64,000 nt of DNA. Source: Dehalococcoidia bacterium. GTDB lineage: Bacteria; Chloroflexota; Dehalococcoidia; Lucifugimonadales; Lucifugimonadaceae. Under the pieces are notes generated by a model, which saw only the letters and a list, made by a program, of their open reading frames with translations, was not told where the DNA came from and did not search any database. The stretch spans positions 280,054-344,053 of the forward strand of contig JAJEAU010000010.1 in NCBI GenBank assembly GCA_022824185.1. Reading direction: 5' to 3'. Every line of letters begins with the position of its first letter. The stretch's first letter is position 1. The translations under genes were made by a program, and so were the position numbers. Below, piece by piece: positions 8,901 through 17,395 of the stretch.

Positions 8901-9006
8901 ATCACGTAGATTTCGGAGTTCAGATACCCAACGTGAGCGCTTTGGTAGGCGACTGGTAGACTGATTGGACGTTTAGATCCTTGGGGCAATGACATCGGAG
9001 TCGAAC

Positions 9007-9297
9007 ATGGATGTGAAACACGCTGTCAAAACAGCGAAGGACTACGTCAGTCAAGTGATGTCTGACGAAGGGATCATAAACGTCGGGTTGGAAGAGGTGC
9101 GATATGACGATGAAGCCGACAAATGGTACGTCACGATTGGGTTCTCTCGGCCATGGGATCGGACCAGCGCATGGGGGATCGTAGGGCCGCCAACTGAACG
9201 CTTAGACCGGTCGTACAAAGTGGTTAGCATTCGAGATGCCGACGGTCAGATTTTGTCGTTGAAAGACCGGATTTTGGAAGCGCCGTCAACTCTGTGA
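9007..9297 (+). CDS. Small protein preceding a PIN-domain toxin-like gene (possible antitoxin)
   Basis: 96 residues from the ATG at 9007, chosen because GGAG is six bases upstream; an ATG at 8989 would add six residues. Sequence features are an N-terminal helix (HAVKTAKDYVSQVM) followed by alternating strands with the segment 'DKWYVTIGFSRPW'. I do not recognise a DNA-binding motif, unlike classical VapB. Its stop overlaps the GTG of the PIN-domain gene (GTGA), which means translational coupling and suggests a functional pair. Function unknown; an antitoxin or binding partner role is an inference from position. Confidence 0.65.
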   Translation: MDVKHAVKTAKDYVSQVMSDEGIINVGLEEVRYDDEADKWYVTIGFSRPWDRTSAWGIVGPPTERLDRSYKVVSIRDADGQILSLKDRILEAPSTL

Positions 9298-9755
9298 TTG
9301 CACGGACTGGTTATTTCGTTGACGCAAATCTTCTCGTGTTGCTAGTAGTCGGCAGGACGCAAAAAAGTCAAGTCGGCAAGCACCGCAGGTTGCAACAGTT
9401 CACCGAGAACGATTTCGACAAGCTGGTGCGAATGGTTGGTGTCGGCTCGCGAATCCTGTTGACGCCGAATACGCTGACTGAAGCGTCGAATCTCCTGGCA
9501 TATGGTTCGGAGGCCCTGCGATCTCGTTACTTAGCAGGCCTAGCGTACCTGATCGGCATAGCCAAAGAAGTTGTGGTCTCAAGTAAGGACGTGACCATAA
9601 TACCGGAGTTCAGGCGCCTCGGATTGACTGATTCAGTACTCATTGAAGTTGCATCCAAGGAAACTCCGTTGATCACCATCGATTTAATGCTTTATCTGGC
9701 GGTGGCGACCCGAGATCCGGATGCAGTGATCAACTTCAATCATCCTCTTGACTGA
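9294..9755 (+). CDS. PIN-domain protein (VapC-like ribonuclease)
   Basis: 153 residues, GTG start overlapping the previous stop. The acidic residues expected of a PIN nuclease are in place: Asp10 in YFVDANLL, Glu63 in TLTEASNLL, Asp113 in LGLTDSVL and Asp130 in LITIDLML. PIN proteins cut RNA with Mg2+ or Mn2+ at such a four-acid site. The spacing is a little longer than in the smallest VapC toxins. With its overlapped partner it forms a toxin-antitoxin-like pair whose first gene is not a recognisable VapB. It could instead be a housekeeping RNA-processing pair. Confidence 0.8.
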   Translation: MIARTGYFVDANLLVLLVVGRTQKSQVGKHRRLQQFTENDFDKLVRMVGVGSRILLTPNTLTEASNLLAYGSEALRSRYLAGLAYLIGIAKEVVVSSKDVTIIPEFRRLGLTDSVLIEVASKETPLITIDLMLYLAVATRDPDAVINFNHPLD

Positions 9756-9812
9756 GCTACCGTTTCACAAGACCCACGTCTGCGCGAGTGGAAAACACCC
9801 AATCGCCAACCG

Positions 9813-11612
9813 TCAATTGCCTTGGTGGCTCGCGGCAATGTCGTGGAGTCTTAGTTCGTTGCGGCGGACGCCGCGGTAGTAGTCGGTTTTGAGGCTAACT
9901 ACGGCGTCGACGATGCGGGTTGGGGGAAGACTGTCTGCCATGCCGAAACCTACTGCTCGGAATGAGCGGCCAGTATCGTCTTTGAGATTGAGGCGGACGT
10001 GGTCTTGGTTCCTGCCCATGTAATTGATGTTGGCGGTTTCGGCGTTTCGGATCAGGAAACGAGGTTCTGGGTTGCCGGACCCGAACGGGGCCATTAGGTT
10101 GACGAACTCCCACAATGAGGGGCCGAGTTGGCTGGGGCTGAGTTCGGCATCGGCTGTCTTAATGACGCGCTCGTCGGCGGTGGAACTCAGACTGGACCAT
10201 GACATCTGGGTTTCGAGATGGGCCGTAACTTCGGGTATCAGGTCGGCTTCGACTGCGAAACCAGCCGCGGCTGCGTGGCCGCCAAAGCGTAGCAGTTTGT
10301 TGGCGATAGCTTCCAAGGCTTGATGGATGTCGAATCCTGGTACGCTTCGAGCGCTGGCTCTGGCGATGCCGTCGACGATCTGGTAGGCGAACGCTGGGGA
10401 TGCGGCGTAGTCGGATGCGTTTCCCGCCAACGGGCCGAGAACGCCCATCGGCAAGGTTGCGTCGACTTCGATGGGCATGACGTTTTGGCCGTCACTTAGG
10501 GCGGCATCGATCTTGGGCTGGGATGCCCGCCATGCCTTTTCGGCTACACTGCGTCGTTTGCGGTTCGCGTCGTCGAGGAGGCTGGCGAGTTGCATCGCTT
10601 GGTAGATGTCGGTCGCGATTAGCAGTTGCAGGCTAGGATCTGCGGAGTCGAGCCTACCGGGGGCGTTCAGTCGAGGCGCCAATTGGAAGGTGACGAATTC
10701 GGCGTCAAACGGACCGTTGTGACGGATCTGGTTCATCACGAGTCGGGTCAGTTCGATGAGGCCGGGAGGCGCTGAGTTGTCCAGCATCTTCAAGCCTTCT
10801 CGGACGATGATGCGGTTGTCGCCTGAGAGTTCGGTCTGGTCTGCCAATGTTCCGACTGCGGCAAGGGGGATCAACTCAGGTGCGGGAGGTTGATCAGCCT
10901 CGGCAAGGAGTGCCAGTGCGAGTTTGAACGCGGTGGCGGCGCCGCAAAAATCGGCAAGTCGGGGGTCGTCGGATAGATGGCGATTGACGATTGCGGCGGC
11001 GTTGGGAAGATGGTCTCCCTGCGGAACGTGGTGGTCGGTAATGACGGTGCGGATACCCAGGACTTTATTGGCGTATTCGACTTCCTTGAAAGCGGCGATG
11101 CCGGTGTCAACGGTGATGACGACTTTGACGCCTTGTTCGTGGAAACGGTCGAGGGCTTCTAGGCCGATCCCATGGCCTTCGATCTCGCGGTGAGGAAGGT
11201 GGTACTTTGGCTCGATGCCCAGTTTCCGGAGGGTCAGGACGATGATGGCTGTGGCGGTGATGCCGTCGGCATCGAAGTCGCCAAGAATACCTATTCCTTC
11301 GTTGTTCCGGACGGCTTCGAGAATGACCTCTACGGCTTTCCCGATGCCGGGCAACACGCTAGGGGAGTGCATCGCGTCGAGGCCGTCGTTGAAGAAACAA
11401 GCGGCGTCGGCGTCAGTGCGGATGTTGCGGTTGTAGAGGAGAGACGATGCCAATGCGAGCGAGCCGCGTGGAGCTATGTTCTCCAGATCCAGATAGAAGC
11501 CTTCGGGAGGTGGCCCGGCGACTCGCCAGCGCGCATCGATGGGTTGGAGAGATGCCGGCGTTTCTTTGGTGCGTTGGGGACGTGATGACGCGGCTTTGGG
11601 CCGCGAGATCAA
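9813..11612 (-). CDS. recJ: Single-stranded-DNA-specific 5'-3' exonuclease RecJ
   Basis: 599 residues. DHH-family motifs in order: GILGDFDADGITAT (motif I, about 115-128), VVITVDTGIAA (motif II), VITDHHVPQGDHLPNAAAIVN (DHH motif III) and 'FCGAATAFKLALALL' (motif IV). The DHHA1 domain carries 'RFGGHAAAAGFAV', and a C-terminal OB-like region follows. RecJ degrades single strands in mismatch and recombinational repair. The start overlaps the fabF stop by four bases (ATGA), so both are in one operon. The N-terminal 30 residues are Pro and Arg-rich and probably flexible. Confidence 0.92.
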   Translation of the reverse strand: MISRPKAASSRPQRTKETPASLQPIDARWRVAGPPPEGFYLDLENIAPRGSLALASSLLYNRNIRTDADAACFFNDGLDAMHSPSVLPGIGKAVEVILEAVRNNEGIGILGDFDADGITATAIIVLTLRKLGIEPKYHLPHREIEGHGIGLEALDRFHEQGVKVVITVDTGIAAFKEVEYANKVLGIRTVITDHHVPQGDHLPNAAAIVNRHLSDDPRLADFCGAATAFKLALALLAEADQPPAPELIPLAAVGTLADQTELSGDNRIIVREGLKMLDNSAPPGLIELTRLVMNQIRHNGPFDAEFVTFQLAPRLNAPGRLDSADPSLQLLIATDIYQAMQLASLLDDANRKRRSVAEKAWRASQPKIDAALSDGQNVMPIEVDATLPMGVLGPLAGNASDYAASPAFAYQIVDGIARASARSVPGFDIHQALEAIANKLLRFGGHAAAAGFAVEADLIPEVTAHLETQMSWSSLSSTADERVIKTADAELSPSQLGPSLWEFVNLMAPFGSGNPEPRFLIRNAETANINYMGRNQDHVRLNLKDDTGRSFRAVGFGMADSLPPTRIVDAVVSLKTDYYRGVRRNELRLHDIAASHQGN

Positions 11613-12850
11613 CTGTCGAATTCCTTGAAGAGGACAGAGGCGTTGTGTCCGCCGAAGCCCAAAGAGTTGGACATCGTGACTGGAACGCGACCGCGTTTAG
11701 CCAGATTAGGGACGTAGTCGAGATCGCAGTCCGGGTCCGGGTTTTCAAGATTGATCGTTGGTGGGACCACGGATTCTGAGATTGCCATGACGCTGAATGC
11801 GGCTTCGATGCCGCCGGCGGCGCCGAGAAGATGTCCTGTCATGGACTTTGTGCTGCTCATCAGGAGGTCGTTTGCGTGGTTTCCAAATGCCTTTTTGACC
11901 GCGATGGTTTCGAATTTGTCGTTCAACGGCGTGGAAGTGCCGTGGGCATTGATGTAGGCGACCTCTTCAGGTTCGAGGCCCGATTGTTTGACGGCGATCT
12001 TCATCGCTTGGGCTGCGCCTTCGCCTTCAGGGTGCGGTTGAGTGACGTGATGCGCGTCGCTGGTTGCGCCGTATCCCGCCAGTTCGCAAAGGACGTTGGC
12101 ACCGCGTTTTTCTGCGTGTTCGAGGGATTCGATGACGATGACGCCCGCGCCTTCGCCGAGTACGAAGCCATCGCGTTCGGCGTCGAATGGTCGTGACGCG
12201 CCTTGCGGGTCGTCGTTGCGCGTCGAGAGTGCTTTACAAGCGTTGAACCCGGATACGCCGATCGGGCAGATTGCCGCTTCGGTGCCGCCGGCGATGGCGA
12301 CGTCAACCACTCCGCGTTTGATCATTTCGGCGGCTTCGCCGATGGAATCGGTGCCTGTCGCACAGGCGGACACGACGGAGAAGTTGGGCCCCTTTGCTCC
12401 AGTCATCATAGAGACTTGACCGCTGGCCAAGTCGCCCAACATCATCGGAATGAGGAACGGGTTGACTCTTCGGGGCCCTCGGTCGTTTAGGACTTCGAGT
12501 TGCTCTGAGATCGTGATGATGCCGCCGACGCCGCTGCCGATCAGGATTGCGACGCGGTTCGCGTCTTCGTCTTCCATCTCGATGCCGGCGTGTTCCAATG
12601 CTTCGAGGCTTGCGACACATGCGAACTGGGTGAATCGATCCATACGTCTGGCTTGACGACGACCGAGGATCGAGCCGGCTTCGAAGTCATTGATTTCGGC
12701 GGCGATGCGAGATTCGTAACCTTCAGCGTCGAATGAGCCGATATAGTCCACGCCCGACTTCCCGTTGATGAGGTTGTTCCAAGTAGTTTCGCGGTCGGAA
12801 CCCAACGGCGTGACCAACCCGATTCCGGTGACGACTACTCGGTCATTCAT
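11609..12850 (-). CDS. fabF: 3-oxoacyl-[acyl-carrier-protein] synthase II
   Basis: 413 residues from the ATG at 12850, giving MNDRVVVTGIG, the standard FabF start; in-frame codons upstream are non-conserved. The Cys-His-His triad is complete: Cys163 in VVSACATGTDS, His303 in NAHGTSTPLND and His340 in KSMTGHLLGAAGG, with Lys335. The C-terminal SNSLGFGGHNASVLF is conserved. It elongates acyl chains in fatty acid synthesis. It is cotranscribed with recJ by overlap; no acpP or fabH is adjacent. The region 12851-12977 separates it from the divergent mtaB and must hold both promoters. Confidence 0.95.
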   Translation of the reverse strand: MNDRVVVTGIGLVTPLGSDRETTWNNLINGKSGVDYIGSFDAEGYESRIAAEINDFEAGSILGRRQARRMDRFTQFACVASLEALEHAGIEMEDEDANRVAILIGSGVGGIITISEQLEVLNDRGPRRVNPFLIPMMLGDLASGQVSMMTGAKGPNFSVVSACATGTDSIGEAAEMIKRGVVDVAIAGGTEAAICPIGVSGFNACKALSTRNDDPQGASRPFDAERDGFVLGEGAGVIVIESLEHAEKRGANVLCELAGYGATSDAHHVTQPHPEGEGAAQAMKIAVKQSGLEPEEVAYINAHGTSTPLNDKFETIAVKKAFGNHANDLLMSSTKSMTGHLLGAAGGIEAAFSVMAISESVVPPTINLENPDPDCDLDYVPNLAKRGRVPVTMSNSLGFGGHNASVLFKEFDS

Positions 12851-12977
12851 TGGTCGATTGTTTCCCATCTCGTAGCTGTGTAAGTGGCGTCGATACGCAG
12901 AATGAAGTATATATCTGGGCTTGGAATTGCCTTTCGTGCGGATTGAAGCGCGGGCGCTTCGTAGAATCGAATCGGCG

Positions 12978-14387
12978 ATGGTTACGGTTGAGATTGAGAC
13001 GCATGGATGCAAGCTGAACACTGCTGATTCTCAGCAGTTGGCGGCCGAGTTTTTGCGCGCCGGTTTTGCGGTTCTTGGTCGGGATGACGAGGAGGTGCCG
13101 GACGTTTTCGTGTTGAACTCGTGCACTGTGACACACGTTGCCGACAAGAAGGCGAGGCAAACTATCTCGGCGGCGAAGAGGCGGTATCCGAACGCGTTGA
13201 CGGTGATGACCGGTTGCTATCCGGAGAGAGCGAGGGACGAGGTTGCGAGTGCGGTCAATGTGGACTTAGTTCTCGGCAACCGGCAAAAGGCCGATCTTGT
13301 GGCGTCGGTCGCTGAGCGATTAAGCATCGAGGTTACCCCTTGTGCGGATGGCAGGGACGTGTTTCCTGCGGGAGCTTTGCTAGGTCGGACGCGGGCTTCG
13401 GTGAAGATTCAAGAAGGATGTGACCAAGTATGCGCCTACTGCATTGTGCCGAAGGTGAGGGGACGGGAGAGGAGCGTACCGGTGGAGAGGATCGTATCCT
13501 CGGTTCGCGGGTTGGAACGGACGGGATGTCGAGAGGTTGTTTTCACGGGTACGCAGCTGGGGCACTATGGATTCGATTTGGGAGATGGCGTGGATTTGAG
13601 TTTCATGTTGAAGGCCGTGTTGACGCAGACCGAGATTCCGCGTATCAGAGTTTCTTCGTTACAACCGCCGGAGATTGACGATGCGTTGCTCGATGTTTGG
13701 GTCGATGAGGGATCTGGTAGGTTGTGTCCGCATTTCCACATGCCGTTGCAGGGCGGCAGCGATGAGATTCTTCGACGGATGCGTCGGACCTATTCTTCGG
13801 ACGAGTTTGTGTCCAAGGTCGAGTTGGTCCGAGAACGGATTGATGGTTGCGGGATTACGACCGACGTGATCGCGGGATTCCCAGGTGAAACGGATGGGGA
13901 CCATGCAGCATCGGTTGAGGTTTTGCAGAAGGTCGGATTTTCGGATGCACATGTCTTCCCATACTCGAAACGTCCGGGGACAAGCGCGCATCATTTCGAA
14001 GAACAGATTGACGCGAAGACGAAGGCGGAGCGAGCCGGAGAGTTGCGGGAGATATCAGTTGTGAGCGCTACGCGCTTCCGAAGATCGATGTTGGGCGAAG
14101 TTCGTCCGGTGCTCTGGGAAGGACGGCGTGGCCAGTCGGGACTGACCGACAACTACATAAAGGTCAGTATGGATCGCCAAGCCTCCGGGTCGGTTGGCGA
14201 TGGCTTGATTGAATCGCTCGTATTGGAACGTCTCGACGAGGATGGATCCGTTATCGTGAGGGCTCCTGTGGTTGAAGAACAGTCACAGGAGCCTCCGACC
14301 GAGGATCAATTGACGAACGGGTCGTGTTGCGACAAGATGTCGCTCGGGGTCCCTACGAAGTTGCCATCGCGGTCGCGGTCGATGTAG
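12978..14387 (+). CDS. mtaB: tRNA (N6-threonylcarbamoyladenosine37-C2) methylthiotransferase MtaB
   Basis: 469 residues from the ATG at 12978; in-frame codons before it are not conserved. The methylthiotransferase domain has the three cluster cysteines Cys11 (THGCKLNTADSQ), Cys49 (LNSCTV) and Cys80 (MTGCYPERA). The radical SAM motif is Cys148-xxx-Cys152-xx-Cys155 (GCDQVCAYC). A TRAM-like domain begins near 385. The GCKLN form is typical of MtaB rather than MiaB. It converts t6A to ms2t6A at tRNA position 37. Its last 82 bases overlap the convergent gene on the other strand, and residues after about 440 look poorly conserved. Confidence 0.92.
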   Translation: MVTVEIETHGCKLNTADSQQLAAEFLRAGFAVLGRDDEEVPDVFVLNSCTVTHVADKKARQTISAAKRRYPNALTVMTGCYPERARDEVASAVNVDLVLGNRQKADLVASVAERLSIEVTPCADGRDVFPAGALLGRTRASVKIQEGCDQVCAYCIVPKVRGRERSVPVERIVSSVRGLERTGCREVVFTGTQLGHYGFDLGDGVDLSFMLKAVLTQTEIPRIRVSSLQPPEIDDALLDVWVDEGSGRLCPHFHMPLQGGSDEILRRMRRTYSSDEFVSKVELVRERIDGCGITTDVIAGFPGETDGDHAASVEVLQKVGFSDAHVFPYSKRPGTSAHHFEEQIDAKTKAERAGELREISVVSATRFRRSMLGEVRPVLWEGRRGQSGLTDNYIKVSMDRQASGSVGDGLIESLVLERLDEDGSVIVRAPVVEEQSQEPPTEDQLTNGSCCDKMSLGVPTKLPSRSRSM

Positions 14388-15196
14388 ACGGCGGTCCGCG
14401 CCGGGTCCATGGCGAAGAACAGCGTGGATCGTTCCCGTTCCGCCCTTTCGAGCAGGCTATATTTAGCTTCGTACGCTTTCGCTTGGTGTTCGCCGAAGCC
14501 GAACTGCACGAATGGGTCGATGTGGAATTGCGAAGGGAAAAGAAGCGGCGAGACGACGAGTTTCTCCGAACCGCAGTTGATCGATACGGTGGAGTTCGCC
14601 GGCGTGACACCGCCGTGACACTCCATCACGATGCCCGGGCCGACTTCGGCTTCGATGTCGTCAACCAATGTGATGGGGACGCCGAGTTTTTGGAGCTTTT
14701 TCAGGTTCTGCCGCACCTCGCGATAGGAGTTTTGGTGGTAGCCATTGTTGCCCATTGCCGCATCCCATTCTCCGCGAGGGATGATGTACTCGGCGTTGGG
14801 ACATACGGGTTCGGCGTCGCCCCTGTTGTTGTAGACGATTAATCCGCCTGCGTGGAGGAAGTGGAGACTGGGGAGAACAACTCGGTTGACGGTTTTGTGG
14901 GGCAGAGATCTTAAAAGTTGATTGTTCTTGGCTCCAAGGATCTCCCGAGTGAAAATCGGATCATTAGTGTCCAACCCGGTCCCGATGAGAGTGATGTCGT
15001 AGACGTCTGTCTCGGAAGTTGGCACGTTGACCTGAAGAGCGCAATTTGAGAATGGAACGCGATTTTGCCGATCGGTGGGGCTTTTACTGCCGGGATGCAC
15101 GAATTTGATCCACTGCCGCTTTTCGACGTTATAGGCATAGGTGACGTCAAGTTTGAGAGTTCCGGTGTCGATAGCTCTGGTCTGTACTCTGGCCAT
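14306..15196 (-). CDS. Metallo-beta-lactamase-fold protein lacking metal ligands (predicted pseudoenzyme)
   Basis: 296 residues. It aligns by eye with lactonase/hydrolase members of the MBL fold: 'PNAEYIIPRGEWDAA' (132-146) and 'PGIVMECHGGVTPANS' (187-202) sit where those proteins have PNA.Y...EWE and PG...TPGHTPGH. But the HxHxDH motif is reduced to SLHFLH (110-115), the third ligand His is Gly (about 195-196), the bridging Asp is replaced in VSP (215-217) and the last His is Met in FAMDP (261-265). The frame is otherwise intact, so it is not simply a decaying gene. A binding or structural role is inferred. It overlaps the convergent mtaB end. Confidence 0.72.
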   Translation of the reverse strand: MARVQTRAIDTGTLKLDVTYAYNVEKRQWIKFVHPGSKSPTDRQNRVPFSNCALQVNVPTSETDVYDITLIGTGLDTNDPIFTREILGAKNNQLLRSLPHKTVNRVVLPSLHFLHAGGLIVYNNRGDAEPVCPNAEYIIPRGEWDAAMGNNGYHQNSYREVRQNLKKLQKLGVPITLVDDIEAEVGPGIVMECHGGVTPANSTVSINCGSEKLVVSPLLFPSQFHIDPFVQFGFGEHQAKAYEAKYSLLERAERERSTLFFAMDPARTAVYIDRDRDGNFVGTPSDILSQHDPFVN

Positions 15197-15290
15197 TTGT
15201 TTTCTCCGTTCAAACAGATAGAGGATTGTCTTACCGATTTCTCGGTACGCTTCACCGCCGATGTGGCGAATCAGCGGATTGGTTGTCCTT

Positions 15291-15317
15291 CGAACCTGGG
15301 ATCACGTCCCAGGTTCG
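15291..15317 (-). terminator. Perfect 11-bp hairpin between small ORF and MBL-like gene
   Basis: Arms CGAACCTGGGA (15291-15301) and TCCCAGGTTCG (15307-15317) pair perfectly around a five-base loop. It begins ten bases after the stop of the small gene and lies about 95 bases before the MBL-like gene, both read on the minus strand. There is no T-run, so it may be a partial terminator, a processing site or an mRNA stabiliser that sets the ratio of the two products. Confidence 0.6.
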
Positions 15318-15327
15318 TAAAAGGAAC

Positions 15328-15531
15328 TTACGCAACTTCGCGGGTGAAGACTGGTTCGCCCGCGTGGAGCACTGGAGAGTGGTTGACAGACGAATCTGGT
15401 CTACCGTTTGCGATCTCTGCGAGTTTGATGTGGAGGGTAGCCTTCGCGAGTTGAATGCTGTGTTGCATTGCAGAGCCGTTGTCACTCAAGGCTTCCTTCG
15501 CCTTTCGGAAAGTATCACTTTTGCTAACCAT
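15328..15531 (-). CDS. Small protein of 67 residues, unknown function
   Basis: Supported by an ideal ribosome-binding site (AAGGAGG, six bases before the ATG) and a consensus promoter about 85 bases upstream. The N-terminal half is a likely amphipathic helix region (SKSDTFRKAKEALSD, then SIQLAKATLHIKLAEIA); the C-terminal third is polar. No family recognised. It precedes the degenerate metallo-beta-lactamase-fold gene in the same direction with a hairpin between them, so the two may act together. Confidence 0.6.
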   Translation of the reverse strand: MVSKSDTFRKAKEALSDNGSAMQHSIQLAKATLHIKLAEIANGRPDSSVNHSPVLHAGEPVFTREVA

Positions 15532-15616
15532 GGCGGCCTCCTTTTTGGACTAACGAGGGGAATCTGTCTCGGTGTTTCGGCAAACTTGGGATCAGGCACC
15601 TACTCGTTTCGGCTAT

Positions 15617-15645
15617 AGTTTAGGCTGAAAACGCAATTTAGTCAA
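15617..15645 (-). promoter_or_regulatory. Sigma70-type promoter for the small-ORF/MBL-like unit; main content of the 15532-15870 gap
   Basis: On the minus strand, -35 TTGACT (15640-15645), a 17-base spacer and -10 TAAACT (15617-15622). This is a near-consensus housekeeping promoter placed about 85 bases before the 15531 start. It lies in the AT-rich middle (15630-15680) of a gap of about 340 bases between divergent genes. In the rest of the gap I see no gene. Confidence 0.6.
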
Positions 15646-15870
15646 CCCTAATCTGATTAAAATTTTGAATTAGTTTCGTAAAACGCCATTGACGACGGAT
15701 CGGAACCTTAGTTGGTTCGTCAACGCAATGATTCGTGCGTGAAAGGGAGCATTCGACTGGTCCAGGGCGAATGGCACGTCGAAAAGGACCGCTTAGCGTG
15801 GGGGGATTGGTTTCGCTAGAATTGACGAATGATGGCGCGATCTGGGATTTTAGGACTAGGAACGACTGAA

Positions 15871-17394
15871 ATGGGCTTGACATTGCACACCATGCGCGGT
15901 GACTTAACGCAGATTGCGTCGGATGCGGCGATTGTCAATTTGTTCGATGGCGTCAAGCGTCCTGGCGGCGCTACTGGGCAGGTCGATCGTGCACTTGGCG
16001 GATTGATAGGCGATTTGATCGAAGACGGTGAGGTTACAGGGAAACGGGGCAACAACGTCTTGATCCACACACCAACCGGTCGTTACGGCGAGTTTGTTCC
16101 GAAGCGAGTGCTGGTGATGGGTTTGGGTAAAGCGGGAGATTTCGGGTATGACGATATTCGTGAGGTGTCAGCCGTGGCGGTCAACAGGTTGAAGGGGATT
16201 GCCACGACGGCAACGACGATAGTCCACGGAGGCGGGATCGGCGGCTTGGATACGGCGAAAGCATCGCAGGCGGTCGCTGAGGGGGCGTTGGTCGGATCGT
16301 ATTCTTTTAACAAGTACAAAAAAACGTCGAATGATTCGGATAACCGACTAGGGCTACTGAACATTGTGGAGTTCGATGACGCGAAGATCCCCGAGGTGCG
16401 TTCCGGAGTCGCGAATGGGATCGCGGCAGGCGAGGCACAGAACTTCGCTCGGGATCTGGTGAACGAACCTGCGAACGTGTTGTCGCCGGAGGTCATGGCG
16501 GAAGCGGCGCGAGAGGTGGCGCACGAACACGGCTTCGGTTTCGAGGTGATGGATTTGGCTGAATGCCGGTCCATGGGTATGAACGCGTATGTCGGTGTGG
16601 CGCAAGGTTCTCACCGCCCGGCGCAATTTGTGCATCTGACATACGAGGGTGATCCCTCGGATGCGAGCAACAACGTCTGGTTGATCGGTAAGAGCATCAC
16701 CTTCGATTCGGGTGGGTTGTCGTTGAAACCGTCGCGAGGGATGGTGACGATGAAGGGCGACATGGGAGGTGGTGCCGCGGTTTTGGGTGCGATGAAGATT
16801 GTTGGGGCGGCGAAGCCACGTATCAATGTTCACGCGGTGTTGCCTATGACGGAAAACATGCCGGGCGGTGGCGCTCAACGTCCTGGAGACGTCGTGAAGG
16901 CTATGAACGGCAAGTACATAGAGGTAGACAATACCGACGCGGAGGGTCGGTTGACGTTGGCGGATGCCCTCGGATACGCACGTGAAAACGGCGCGGCTCG
17001 GATCATTGACGTGGCAACCTTGACGGGCGCAGCGCGAGTTGCGCTGGGAACCGGGAACGCGGCGTTGTTTGGAAACGATGACGCCTTGATGAAGTCGGTG
17101 TTGGAAGCCGCTGAGACTTCTGGCGATGGAATGTGGCAGTTGCCATTAGATGAGACGTCGAAGCGATTGAACCGTTCGGACATCGCGGACGTAAAGAACA
17201 GTGGAGGTGCGCCGGCAGGATCGATCACTGCGGCACATTTCATCTCGGAATTCGCTGAGGACACGCCGTGGGTGCACATCGATATCGCCTCGGTATCTAT
17301 GATTACCGGCAGTCGCGGAATGTTCCGGACCAACGGGGCGACCGGTGCCCCGACACGGACGCTAGCCCACTTGGCGGCGTCACTGGCTAGATAG
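15871..17394 (+). CDS. pepA: Cytosolic leucyl aminopeptidase (M17)
   Basis: 507 residues from the ATG at 15871; an ATG at 15829 would add 14 residues without a better ribosome site. The N-terminal macro-like domain (1-165) precedes the catalytic domain, where ITFDSGGLSLKP (TFDSGG at 277-282) and the M17 signature NTDAEGRL (354-361) supply metal ligands and the active-site Arg. The usual GKGITFDSGG is GKSITFDSGG here, a Gly to Ser change in a non-ligand position. It removes N-terminal residues from peptides, which fits with the peptide-type ABC transporters elsewhere in the window. A lipoprotein gene follows after one base. Confidence 0.93.
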   Translation: MGLTLHTMRGDLTQIASDAAIVNLFDGVKRPGGATGQVDRALGGLIGDLIEDGEVTGKRGNNVLIHTPTGRYGEFVPKRVLVMGLGKAGDFGYDDIREVSAVAVNRLKGIATTATTIVHGGGIGGLDTAKASQAVAEGALVGSYSFNKYKKTSNDSDNRLGLLNIVEFDDAKIPEVRSGVANGIAAGEAQNFARDLVNEPANVLSPEVMAEAAREVAHEHGFGFEVMDLAECRSMGMNAYVGVAQGSHRPAQFVHLTYEGDPSDASNNVWLIGKSITFDSGGLSLKPSRGMVTMKGDMGGGAAVLGAMKIVGAAKPRINVHAVLPMTENMPGGGAQRPGDVVKAMNGKYIEVDNTDAEGRLTLADALGYARENGAARIIDVATLTGAARVALGTGNAALFGNDDALMKSVLEAAETSGDGMWQLPLDETSKRLNRSDIADVKNSGGAPAGSITAAHFISEFAEDTPWVHIDIASVSMITGSRGMFRTNGATGAPTRTLAHLAASLAR

Positions 17395-17395
17395 A

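Noticed and set aside
12851..12977. Riboswitch upstream of fabF or mtaB
   Set aside because: The 127-base divergent gap is short and I recognise no conserved aptamer core; simple promoters are enough.
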